Part shown: in pieces, positions 47,480-60,723 of the stretch | How positions within the stretch are numbered: the first letter of the stretch is position 1 | How the letters are laid out: each line of letters starts with the position of its first letter | Assembly (NCBI GenBank): GCA_025594325.1 | Contig: JANHCV010000018.1 | Span: forward strand, 149,279 to 213,278 | Origin: Blastocladiella emersonii ATCC 22665 | Lineage: Eukaryota > Blastocladiomycota > Blastocladiomycetes > Blastocladiales > Blastocladiaceae | DNA: 64,000 nucleotides | Direction: 5' to 3' | Position numbers and translations under genes: made by a program | Notes under the pieces: generated by a model | Databases searched by the model: none | Told to the model about the DNA's origin: nothing | Seen by the model: only the letters and a program-made list of their open reading frames with translations

Positions 47480-50400
47480 CCGCGGCCCAAGCGGCTCTTG
47501 TTGCAGATCCCTCCGTCCGACTTTGGTTGCTCGGTTCCCCAAGGCACATTCGGTGATGTGACTAGACCAAGGATCGGCGCAGTCGACGCAAGTCCAGTGG
47601 CACCAGGTGTTTGCGCGCGGTACTGACCCATCCACTTTCTCTCGTTCTGACCACGATGAAACGCATGATCCGCCACTGAATGGCGCTGACGCACAAAAGA
47701 AAAAGAAAAAGAAGGAGAAAAACAAAATATAGGGAAACGCAAAAAGAAGAACGTCCGCACAAAAAGATGGAAAAACATCTGACGAACCTCACAGGCCATG
47801 CCCAATACCACAGCACTGCCACTGGTCCATTGGCATGTCCTCGCGCTCTAGCTGGTCACGCCAGCGTGTCTCTCTGCTCGGTCTCTCTTTACTGCTCTTC
47901 GTTCGCTCTCTTAGCTCGCTGCTCGAGCTCGCTCTCTCTTCGCCTCGTTCGCCCATCTCTCTCGTACTCCCCTCTCCTCCCACAATTCTTCCCCCTATGC
48001 TCCTCGACGTGCACGGTCCGGGCTTGTCGTACTGCGGCTTGCCCACAAAAAGGCTGCTGCCCGTTGCACAGTGGATATTCTGGTTGCAGTCCACAACCGC
48101 AGTTAAGGAATAAATGCATTGGTTCCAAAATAAAGAGGGTTCCGAGCAGCTCCTCTGTCTATCCGCGTGAAACCACTCACCCGCTGACGGACGTACACCG
48201 CGCACCGTGCAGCGCGCACAGCACACAGCGCCCGACGCACCCCGCGGTGCGCACACGGCGCAAACGGCCACCCTGGTGTCACACACACTCGCATGAACGG
48301 CAGGCATGCAAGGCGTCCTCAACTCAACAATGATTTATCATCCAGGCTTGCTACTCGCTCCAACGGGTGCGCCTGCCTGCCCTCCCGGTGCCGTTGATTG
48401 ATTGATGGGTGCGCCAGCCCCTGTTGCCAGCCAAGTGGCAAGCAACACCACAGCACCTGCGTCGCCCTGGCCACCGTACCTTGGAAACAGCGTAGCAGCC
48501 GTACTGCTTCACAGGGCTGCAGAGGGCTGGCTGCGGAGGGCTGAGGCGGCAGGGCTCCTGCTGCAGGAAGGAGACAGTGCTGGGGCCAAGGAGTGCTAGG
48601 GACGACAAACTGAATGGTGAATGACCCACACACCACATGCTCCTGGCAGGAGAGCGTGTGGGCGTGCGGGCCTGTGTCCGTGCGTGCCTGTGTCCGTGCG
48701 TGCCTGGATTAGACCTCCATCACAAGCGCCAAGTGACCAAGTGACCAAGGTGACCAAGGTGACCACGGTGACCAAGGTGACCAAGTGACACACAAGCACC
48801 AAGCTAGGGTGGCCGGGCGGCCATGGAACGTACTGCATGGGTACCAATACCGTGGACTGGCCGCGGCCATTAATCGCAGCACAGCCCTGCCTGGCTCAGG
48901 ACGCGGCGGGCGTGGGAGGCGGGCAGGGTAGATAGGTAGCAGCAGCAGGACCTGGCTAGCTGGCTGTCAAACAGCACGAGTGAAGGGGTGCGTGAGGGAG
49001 GGTGTGTTGAATGAATGGATGGGTGGATGCAGGCAGACCTTCATACGTGTCGTGCGTGATGAGGATTGGCTGGCCACCATCCACCCACCAACGCCATGGC
49101 ATGGCTGCGGGTGTCGCTGCGTGCGCCTTGGCGGGTGGTAGTGGAGCTAAAGTGGTGTCGTGGGGCTCTTGGGGTCCCCTTTCCTTCCTGTCTGGCCTAG
49201 GTGGGTGGGTGGGTGGGCGGACGTAGCGCGCATGCGGGCGGGCAAGCTAGGAACGTTGCTCACGCAATGGATCATGTATTTCATGGAACGTAGTCTGGAC
49301 AGCAGAGAGGGGGATGTCCGGCCCAATCGGACCCTCCACGAATCACAATATGCACGCAATGAATTGACCGATGATAGGGCCGTACCAAACCAGCCACGTA
49401 GACAATTGTCATGGTAGTCGAACAAAACCATATTCAAATCTTTGACTACACGCTTGTCCAGCTAGCCAGGGACCCATAAATCACAGTATCGACCCAACTA
49501 AATATTTGACAACGGAAAGATAGTAAACCAGCCTCGTACATAATTGTCATGGTACTCAAACAAAACCATATTCAAAACCTTGACTTCCCGCATGTCCAGC
49601 TGGCCAGGGACCCATAAATCACAGTATCAAACCGACAAAGTATCTGACAACAGAAATATGGTAAAACAGCCACGCGGATAATTGTCATGGTACTCAATCA
49701 AAACCATATTCAAATCTTTGCTTTCCTGCATGTCCAGCTGGTTGAGGACCCATAAATCGTAACGTCAAAGCAACAGTATATCTGACCATAGAAGTATAGT
49801 AAACCAGCCACTCTGGCAACTGTCATGGTACTCAAACAAAACCATACTCAAATCTTCGACTTCCCACATGTCCAGCAGGTTGGACACCCATAAATCACAG
49901 TATCAAACCAACGAAATATCTGACCACATGAGTATATATAACCGACCGCGTAGGTAATTGTCTTGATACTCAAACAAAACCATATTCAAATCTTTCACTT
50001 CCCGCTTGTCCAGCTAGCCAGGGACCCATAAATCACAGTATCACAGCAACGCAATATCTGACCAAAGAAATATCGTAAACCAGGCACGTAGATAATTGTC
50101 ATGGTACTCAAACAAAACCATAGTCAAATCTTCGAGTGCCCCATGTCCAGGTGGGCAAGGGCCTATAAATCACAGTATTGAACCAAGAAAACACCTGACT
50201 GACGATCGGGATGTATCAAACCCGCCACGCTGATAATTGTCATGGTACTCAAACATAACCATACTCAGCCAAATCTTCGCATACCCTCACGTCCAGGTGG
50301 GCAAGGAACCAAAGCGCCAGATATTCAAATCTACCGCTTTGTGCACACTCCACTAGCCAACTCTTCGATCCCCTAATAATGGAGCCCGTCGTCAAAGTGC

Positions 50401-50790
50401 ACGGTCCAATCAACTAAGTAAACAGCCAACCTGCCAGCCTGCCAACCTGCCAGCCTGCCAGCCTGCCAGCCTGCCAACCTGCCAACCTGTCAACCTGCCA
50501 CCTTGCCTACCTGCTATCCGAACACCCACACCGCCTCGCAAGTCATTGGGGGCCCGCGCTCTCTGGTTGCCGTCCCAGCCAACAAACGAATGAATGATGA
50601 GCCCTGGCAGCCTGGCAGCCTGCCACACTGACAGCCTGACTGACAGCGCCCACCCAGTAGATATTATCTATCTCGTAGGTAGTCTGGGACGACTTTGTTA
50701 GTCAATACACGACCAGTCTCCTCCTGGCTGCCGGCTCTGCTGTCCACTCCAAGTCCTGCATGATGATGGGCCAAGGAGGGTTCCGAGCAG
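47480..50790. repeat. Array unit 13 (3311 bp)
   Basis: Short GTGACCAAG block, class A, TATAGGG/AAAAAG, tail base T. Same marker set as unit 11. Confidence 0.95.
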
Positions 50791-53700
50791 CCGCGGCCCA
50801 AGCGGCTCTTGTTGCAGATCCCTCCGTCCGACTTTGGTTGCTCGGTTCCCCAAGGCACATTCGGTGATGTGACTAGACCAAGGATCGGCGCAGTCGACGC
50901 AAGTCCAGTGGCACCAGGTGTTTGCGCGCGGTACTGACCCATCCACTTTCTCTCGTTCTGACCACGATGAAACGCATGATCCGCCACTGAATGGCGCTGA
51001 CGCACAAAAGAAAAAGAAAAAGAAGGAGAAAAACAAAATAAAGAGAAACGCAAAAAGAAGAACGTCCGCACAAAAAGATGGAAAAACATCTGACGAACCT
51101 CACAGGCCATGCCCAATACCACAGCACTGCCACTGGTCCATTGGCATGTCCTCGCGCTCTAGCTGGTCACGCCAGCGTGTCTCTCTGCTCGGTCTCTCTT
51201 TACTGCTCTTCGTTCGCTCTCTTAGCTCGCTGCTCGAGCTCGCTCTCTCTTCGCCTCGTTCGCCCATCTCTCTCGTACTCCCCTCTCCTCCCACAATTCT
51301 TCCCCCTATGCTCCTCGACGTGCACGGTCCGGGCTTGTCGTACTGCGGCTTGCCCACAAAAAGGCTGCTGCCCGTTGCACAGTGGATATTCTGGTTGCAG
51401 TCCACAACCGCAGTTAAGGAATAAATGCATTGGTTCCAAAAAAAAGAGGGTTCCGAGCAGCTCCTCTGTCTATCCGCGTGAAACCACTCACCCGCTGACG
51501 GACGTACACCGCGCACCGTGCAGCGCGCACAGCACACAGCGCCCGACGCACCCCGCGGTGCGCACACGGCGCAAACGGCCACCCTGGTGTCACACACACT
51601 CGCATGAACGGCAGGCATGCAAGGCGTCCTCAACTCAACAATGATTTATCATCCAGGCTTGCTACTCGCTCCAACGGGTGCGCCTGCCTGCCCTCCCGGT
51701 GCCGTTGATTGATTGATGGGTGCGCCAGCCCCTGTTGCCAGCCAAGTGGCAAGCAACACCACAGCACCTGCGTCGCCCTGGCCACCGTACCTTGGAAACA
51801 GCGTAGCAGCCGTACTGCTTCACAGGGCTGCAGAGGGCTGGCTGCGGAGGGCTGAGGCGGCAGGGCTCCTGCTGCAGGAAGGAGACAGTGCTGGGGCCAA
51901 GGAGTGCTAGGGACGACAAACTGAATGGTGAATGACCCACACACCACATGCTCCTGGCAGGAGAGCGTGTGGGCGTGCGGGCCTGTGTCCGTGCGTGCCT
52001 GTGTCCGTGCGTGCCTGGATTAGACCTCCATCACAAGCGCCAAGTGACCAAGTGACCAAGGTGACCAAGGTGACCACGGTGACCAAGGTGACCAAGTGAC
52101 ACACAAGCACCAAGCTAGGGTGGCCGGGCGGCCATGGAACGTACTGCATGGGTACCAATACCGTGGACTGGCCGCGGCCATTAATCGCAGCACAGCCCTG
52201 CCTGGCTCAGGACGCGGCGGGCGTGGGAGGCGGGCAGGGTAGATAGGCAGCAGCAGCAGGACCTGGCTAGCTGGCTGTCAAACAGCACGAGTGAAGGGGT
52301 GCGTGAGGGAGGGTGTGTTGAATGAATGGATGGGTGGATGCAGGCAGACCTTCATACGTGTCGTGCGTGATGAGGATTGGCTGGCCACCATCCACCCACC
52401 AACGCCATGGCATGGCTGCGGGTGTCGCTGCGTGCGCCTTGGCGGGTGGTAGTGGAGCTAAAGTGGTGTCGTGGGGCTCTTGGGGTCCCCTTTCCTTCCT
52501 GTCTGGCCTAGGTGGGTGGGTGGGTGGGCGGACGTAGCGCGCATGCGGGCGGGCAAGCTAGGAACGTTGCTCACGCAATGGATCATGTATTTCATGGAAC
52601 GTAGTCTGGACAGCAGAGAGGGGGATGTCCGGCCCAATCGGACCCTCCACGAATCACAATATGCACGCAATGAATTGACCGATGATAGGGCCGTACCAAA
52701 CCAGCCACGTAGACAATTGTCATGGTAGTCGAACAAAACCATATTCAAATCTTTGACTACACGCTTGTCCAGCTAGCCAGGGACCCATAAATCACAGTAT
52801 CGACCCAACTAAATATTTGACAACGGAAAGATAGTAAACCAGCCTCGTACATAATTGTCATGGTACTCAAACAAAACCATATTCAAAACCTTGACTTCCC
52901 GCATGTCCAGCTGGCCAGGGACCCATAAATCACAGTATCAAACCGACAAAGTATCTGACAACAGAAATATGGTAAAACAGCCACGCGGATAATTGTCATG
53001 GTACTCAATCAAAACCATATTCAAATCTTTGCTTTCCTGCATGTCCAGCTGGTTGAGGACCCATAAATCGTAACGTCAAAGCAACAGTATATCTGACCAT
53101 AGAAGTATAGTAAACCAGCCACTCTGGCAACTGTCATGGTACTCAAACAAAACCATACTCAAATCTTCGACTTCCCACATGTCCAGCAGGTTGGACACCC
53201 ATAAATCACAGTATCAAACCAACGAAATATCTGACCACATGAGTATATATAACCGACCGCGTAGGTAATTGTCTTGATACTCAAACAAAACCATATTCAA
53301 ATCTTTCACTTCCCGCTTGTCCAGCTAGCCAGGGACCCATAAATCACAGTATCACAGCAACGCAATATCTGACCAAAGAAATATCGTAAACCAGGCACGT
53401 AGATAATTGTCATGGTACTCAAACAAAACCATAGTCAAATCTTCGAGTGCCCCATGTCCAGGTGGGCAAGGGCCTATAAATCACAGTATTGAACCAAGAA
53501 AACACCTGACTGACGATCGGGATGTATCAAACCCGCCACGCTGATAATTGTCATGGTACTCAAACATAACCATACTCAGCCAAATCTTCGCATACCCTCA
53601 CGTCCAGGTGGGCAAGGAACCAAAGCGCCAGATATTCAAATCTACCGCTTTGTGCACACTCCACTAGCCAACTCTTCGATCCCCTAATAATGGAGCCCGT

Positions 53701-54101
53701 CGTCAAAGTGCACGGTCCAATCAACTAAGTAAACAGCCAACCTGCCAGCCTGCCAACCTGCCAGCCTGCCAGCCTGCCAGCCTGCCAACCTGCCAACCTG
53801 TCAACCTGCCACCTTGCCTACCTGCTATCCGAACACCCACACCGCCTCGCAAGTCATTGGGGGCCCGCGCTCTCTGGTTGCCGTCCCAGCCAACAAACGA
53901 ATGAATGATGAGCCCTGGCAGCCTGGCAGCCTGCCACACTGACAGCCTGACTGACAGCGCCCACCCAGTAGATATTATCTATCTCGTAGGTAGTCTGGGA
54001 CGACTTTGTTAGTCAATACACGACCAGTCTCCTCCTGGCTGCCGGCTCTGCTGTCCACTCCAAGTCCTGCATGATGATGGGCCAAGGAGGGTTCCGAGCA
54101 G
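50791..54101. repeat. Array unit 14 (3311 bp), recombinant purine tract
   Basis: Short GTGACCAAG block, class A, tail base A. The purine tract is AAAGAG/AAAAAG, combining the left-block and right-block alleles. Carries GATAGGCAGC instead of GATAGGTAGC. Both variants are shared only with unit 16. Confidence 0.95.
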
Positions 54102-57100
54102 CCGCGGCCCAAGCGGCTCTTGTTGCAGATCCCTCCGTCCGACTTTGGTTGCTCGGTTCCCCAAGGCACATTCGGTGATGTGACTAGACCAAGGATCGGC
54201 GCAGTCGACGCAAGTCCAGTGGCACCAGGTGTTTGCGCGCGGTACTGACCCATCCACTTTCTCTCGTTCTGACCACGATGAAACGCATGATCCGCCACTG
54301 AATGGCGCTGACGCACAAAAGAAAAAGAAAAAGAAGGAGAAAAACAAAATATAGGGAAACGCAAAAAGAAGAACGTCCGCACAAAAAGATGGAAAAACAT
54401 CTGACGAACCTCACAGGCCATGCCCAATACCACAGCACTGCCACTGGTCCATTGGCATGTCCTCGCGCTCTAGCTGGTCACGCCAGCGTGTCTCTCTGCT
54501 CGGTCTCTCTTTACTGCTCTTCGTTCGCTCTCTTAGCTCGCTGCTCGAGCTCGCTCTCTCTTCGCCTCGTTCGCCCATCTCTCTCGTACTCCCCTCTCCT
54601 CCCACAATTCTTCCCCCTATGCTCCTCGACGTGCACGGTCCGGGCTTGTCGTACTGCGGCTTGCCCACAAAAAGGCTGCTGCCCGTTGCACAGTGGATAT
54701 TCTGGTTGCAGTCCACAACCGCAGTTAAGGAATAAATGCATTGGTTCCAAAAAAAAGAGGGTTCCGAGCAGCTCCTCTGTCTATCCGCGTGAAACCACTC
54801 ACCCGCTGACGGACGTACACCGCGCACCGTGCAGCGCGCACAGCACACAGCGCCCGACGCACCCCGCGGTGCGCACACGGCGCAAACGGCCACCCTGGTG
54901 TCACACACACTCGCATGAACGGCAGGCATGCAAGGCGTCCTCAACTCAACAATGATTTATCATCCAGGCTTGCTACTCGCTCCAACGGGTGCGCCTGCCT
55001 GCCCTCCCGGTGCCGTTGATTGATTGATGGGTGCGCCAGCCCCTGTTGCCAGCCAAGTGGCAAGCAACACCACAGCACCTGCGTCGCCCTGGCCACCGTA
55101 CCTTGGAAACAGCGTAGCAGCCGTACTGCTTCACAGGGCTGCAGAGGGCTGGCTGCGGAGGGCTGAGGCGGCAGGGCTCCTGCTGCAGGAAGGAGACAGT
55201 GCTGGGGCCAAGGAGTGCTAGGGACGACAAACTGAATGGTGAATGACCCACACACCACATGCTCCTGGCAGGAGAGCGTGTGGGCGTGCGGGCCTGTGTC
55301 CGTGCGTGCCTGTGTCCGTGCGTGCCTGGATTAGACCTCCATCACAAGCGCCAAGTGACCAAGTGACCAAGGTGACCAAGGTGACCACGGTGACCAAGGT
55401 GACCAAGTGACACACAAGCACCAAGCTAGGGTGGCCGGGCGGCCATGGAACGTACTGCATGGGTACCAATACCGTGGACTGGCCGCGGCCATTAATCGCA
55501 GCACAGCCCTGCCTGGCTCAGGACGCGGCGGGCGTGGGAGGCGGGCAGGGTAGATAGGTAGCAGCAGCAGGACCTGGCTAGCTGGCTGTCAAACAGCACG
55601 AGTGAAGGGGTGCGTGAGGGAGGGTGTGTTGAATGAATGGATGGGTGGATGCAGGCAGACCTTCATACGTGTCGTGCGTGATGAGGATTGGCTGGCCACC
55701 ATCCACCCACCAACGCCATGGCATGGCTGCGGGTGTCGCTGCGTGCGCCTTGGCGGGTGGTAGTGGAGCTAAAGTGGTGTCGTGGGGCTCTTGGGGTCCC
55801 CTTTCCTTCCTGTCTGGCCTAGGTGGGTGGGTGGGTGGGCGGACGTAGCGCGCATGCGGGCGGGCAAGCTAGGAACGTTGCTCACGCAATGGATCATGTA
55901 TTTCATGGAACGTAGTCTGGACAGCAGAGAGGGGGATGTCCGGCCCAATCGGACCCTCCACGAATCACAATATGCACGCAATGAATTGACCGATGATAGG
56001 GCCGTACCAAACCAGCCACGTAGACAATTGTCATGGTAGTCGAACAAAACCATATTCAAATCTTTGACTACACGCTTGTCCAGCTAGCCAGGGACCCATA
56101 AATCACAGTATCGACCCAACTAAATATTTGACAACGGAAAGATAGTAAACCAGCCTCGTACATAATTGTCATGGTACTCAAACAAAACCATATTCAAAAC
56201 CTTGACTTCCCGCATGTCCAGCTGGCCAGGGACCCATAAATCACAGTATCAAACCGACAAAGTATCTGACAACAGAAATATGGTAAAACAGCCACGCGGA
56301 TAATTGTCATGGTACTCAATCAAAACCATATTCAAATCTTTGCTTTCCTGCATGTCCAGCTGGTTGAGGACCCATAAATCGTAACGTCAAAGCAACAGTA
56401 TATCTGACCATAGAAGTATAGTAAACCAGCCACTCTGGCAACTGTCATGGTACTCAAACAAAACCATACTCAAATCTTCGACTTCCCACATGTCCAGCAG
56501 GTTGGACACCCATAAATCACAGTATCAAACCAACGAAATATCTGACCACATGAGTATATATAACCGACCGCGTAGGTAATTGTCTTGATACTCAAACAAA
56601 ACCATATTCAAATCTTTCACTTCCCGCTTGTCCAGCTAGCCAGGGACCCATAAATCACAGTATCACAGCAACGCAATATCTGACCAAAGAAATATCGTAA
56701 ACCAGGCACGTAGATAATTGTCATGGTACTCAAACAAAACCATAGTCAAATCTTCGAGTGCCCCATGTCCAGGTGGGCAAGGGCCTATAAATCACAGTAT
56801 TGAACCAAGAAAACACCTGACTGACGATCGGGATGTATCAAACCCGCCACGCTGATAATTGTCATGGTACTCAAACATAACCATACTCAGCCAAATCTTC
56901 GCATACCCTCACGTCCAGGTGGGCAAGGAACCAAAGCGCCAGATATTCAAATCTACCGCTTTGTGCACACTCCACTAGCCAACTCTTCGATCCCCTAATA
57001 ATGGAGCCCGTCGTCAAAGTGCACGGTCCAATCAACTAAGTAAACAGCCAACCTGCCAGCCTGCCAACCTGCCAGCCTGCCAGCCTGCCAGCCTGCCAAC

Positions 57101-57412
57101 CTGCCAACCTGTCAACCTGCCACCTTGCCTACCTGCTATCCGAACACCCACACCGCCTCGCAAGTCATTGGGGGCCCGCGCTCTCTGGTTGCCGTCCCAG
57201 CCAACAAACGAATGAATGATGAGCCCTGGCAGCCTGGCAGCCTGCCACACTGACAGCCTGACTGACAGCGCCCACCCAGTAGATATTATCTATCTCGTAG
57301 GTAGTCTGGGACGACTTTGTTAGTCAATACACGACCAGTCTCCTCCTGGCTGCCGGCTCTGCTGTCCACTCCAAGTCCTGCATGATGATGGGCCAAGGAG
57401 GGTTCCGAGCAG
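54102..57412. repeat. Array unit 15 (3311 bp)
   Basis: Short GTGACCAAG block, class A, TATAGGG/AAAAAG, tail base A, GATAGGTAGC. It lies between the two recombinant-type units 14 and 16. Confidence 0.95.
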
Positions 57413-60400
57413 CCGCGGCCCAAGCGGCTCTTGTTGCAGATCCCTCCGTCCGACTTTGGTTGCTCGGTTCCCCAAGGCACATTCGGTGATGTGACTAGAC
57501 CAAGGATCGGCGCAGTCGACGCAAGTCCAGTGGCACCAGGTGTTTGCGCGCGGTACTGACCCATCCACTTTCTCTCGTTCTGACCACGATGAAACGCATG
57601 ATCCGCCACTGAATGGCGCTGACGCACAAAAGAAAAAGAAAAAGAAGGAGAAAAACAAAATAAAGAGAAACGCAAAAAGAAGAACGTCCGCACAAAAAGA
57701 TGGAAAAACATCTGACGAACCTCACAGGCCATGCCCAATACCACAGCACTGCCACTGGTCCATTGGCATGTCCTCGCGCTCTAGCTGGTCACGCCAGCGT
57801 GTCTCTCTGCTCGGTCTCTCTTTACTGCTCTTCGTTCGCTCTCTTAGCTCGCTGCTCGAGCTCGCTCTCTCTTCGCCTCGTTCGCCCATCTCTCTCGTAC
57901 TCCCCTCTCCTCCCACAATTCTTCCCCCTATGCTCCTCGACGTGCACGGTCCGGGCTTGTCGTACTGCGGCTTGCCCACAAAAAGGCTGCTGCCCGTTGC
58001 ACAGTGGATATTCTGGTTGCAGTCCACAACCGCAGTTAAGGAATAAATGCATTGGTTCCAAAAAAAAGAGGGTTCCGAGCAGCTCCTCTGTCTATCCGCG
58101 TGAAACCACTCACCCGCTGACGGACGTACACCGCGCACCGTGCAGCGCGCACAGCACACAGCGCCCGACGCACCCCGCGGTGCGCACACGGCGCAAACGG
58201 CCACCCTGGTGTCACACACACTCGCATGAACGGCAGGCATGCAAGGCGTCCTCAACTCAACAATGATTTATCATCCAGGCTTGCTACTCGCTCCAACGGG
58301 TGCGCCTGCCTGCCCTCCCGGTGCCGTTGATTGATTGATGGGTGCGCCAGCCCCTGTTGCCAGCCAAGTGGCAAGCAACACCACAGCACCTGCGTCGCCC
58401 TGGCCACCGTACCTTGGAAACAGCGTAGCAGCCGTACTGCTTCACAGGGCTGCAGAGGGCTGGCTGCGGAGGGCTGAGGCGGCAGGGCTCCTGCTGCAGG
58501 AAGGAGACAGTGCTGGGGCCAAGGAGTGCTAGGGACGACAAACTGAATGGTGAATGACCCACACACCACATGCTCCTGGCAGGAGAGCGTGTGGGCGTGC
58601 GGGCCTGTGTCCGTGCGTGCCTGTGTCCGTGCGTGCCTGGATTAGACCTCCATCACAAGCGCCAAGTGACCAAGTGACCAAGGTGACCAAGGTGACCACG
58701 GTGACCAAGGTGACCAAGTGACACACAAGCACCAAGCTAGGGTGGCCGGGCGGCCATGGAACGTACTGCATGGGTACCAATACCGTGGACTGGCCGCGGC
58801 CATTAATCGCAGCACAGCCCTGCCTGGCTCAGGACGCGGCGGGCGTGGGAGGCGGGCAGGGTAGATAGGCAGCAGCAGCAGGACCTGGCTAGCTGGCTGT
58901 CAAACAGCACGAGTGAAGGGGTGCGTGAGGGAGGGTGTGTTGAATGAATGGATGGGTGGATGCAGGCAGACCTTCATACGTGTCGTGCGTGATGAGGATT
59001 GGCTGGCCACCATCCACCCACCAACGCCATGGCATGGCTGCGGGTGTCGCTGCGTGCGCCTTGGCGGGTGGTAGTGGAGCTAAAGTGGTGTCGTGGGGCT
59101 CTTGGGGTCCCCTTTCCTTCCTGTCTGGCCTAGGTGGGTGGGTGGGTGGGCGGACGTAGCGCGCATGCGGGCGGGCAAGCTAGGAACGTTGCTCACGCAA
59201 TGGATCATGTATTTCATGGAACGTAGTCTGGACAGCAGAGAGGGGGATGTCCGGCCCAATCGGACCCTCCACGAATCACAATATGCACGCAATGAATTGA
59301 CCGATGATAGGGCCGTACCAAACCAGCCACGTAGACAATTGTCATGGTAGTCGAACAAAACCATATTCAAATCTTTGACTACACGCTTGTCCAGCTAGCC
59401 AGGGACCCATAAATCACAGTATCGACCCAACTAAATATTTGACAACGGAAAGATAGTAAACCAGCCTCGTACATAATTGTCATGGTACTCAAACAAAACC
59501 ATATTCAAAACCTTGACTTCCCGCATGTCCAGCTGGCCAGGGACCCATAAATCACAGTATCAAACCGACAAAGTATCTGACAACAGAAATATGGTAAAAC
59601 AGCCACGCGGATAATTGTCATGGTACTCAATCAAAACCATATTCAAATCTTTGCTTTCCTGCATGTCCAGCTGGTTGAGGACCCATAAATCGTAACGTCA
59701 AAGCAACAGTATATCTGACCATAGAAGTATAGTAAACCAGCCACTCTGGCAACTGTCATGGTACTCAAACAAAACCATACTCAAATCTTCGACTTCCCAC
59801 ATGTCCAGCAGGTTGGACACCCATAAATCACAGTATCAAACCAACGAAATATCTGACCACATGAGTATATATAACCGACCGCGTAGGTAATTGTCTTGAT
59901 ACTCAAACAAAACCATATTCAAATCTTTCACTTCCCGCTTGTCCAGCTAGCCAGGGACCCATAAATCACAGTATCACAGCAACGCAATATCTGACCAAAG
60001 AAATATCGTAAACCAGGCACGTAGATAATTGTCATGGTACTCAAACAAAACCATAGTCAAATCTTCGAGTGCCCCATGTCCAGGTGGGCAAGGGCCTATA
60101 AATCACAGTATTGAACCAAGAAAACACCTGACTGACGATCGGGATGTATCAAACCCGCCACGCTGATAATTGTCATGGTACTCAAACATAACCATACTCA
60201 GCCAAATCTTCGCATACCCTCACGTCCAGGTGGGCAAGGAACCAAAGCGCCAGATATTCAAATCTACCGCTTTGTGCACACTCCACTAGCCAACTCTTCG
60301 ATCCCCTAATAATGGAGCCCGTCGTCAAAGTGCACGGTCCAATCAACTAAGTAAACAGCCAACCTGCCAGCCTGCCAACCTGCCAGCCTGCCAGCCTGCC

Positions 60401-60723
60401 AGCCTGCCAACCTGCCAACCTGTCAACCTGCCACCTTGCCTACCTGCTATCCGAACACCCACACCGCCTCGCAAGTCATTGGGGGCCCGCGCTCTCTGGT
60501 TGCCGTCCCAGCCAACAAACGAATGAATGATGAGCCCTGGCAGCCTGGCAGCCTGCCACACTGACAGCCTGACTGACAGCGCCCACCCAGTAGATATTAT
60601 CTATCTCGTAGGTAGTCTGGGACGACTTTGTTAGTCAATACACGACCAGTCTCCTCCTGGCTGCCGGCTCTGCTGTCCACTCCAAGTCCTGCATGATGAT
60701 GGGCCAAGGAGGGTTCCGAGCAG
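57413..60723. repeat. Array unit 16 (3311 bp), recombinant purine tract
   Basis: Same marker set as unit 14: AAAGAG/AAAAAG purine tract, GATAGGCAGC, tail base A, short GTGACCAAG block. Confidence 0.95.
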
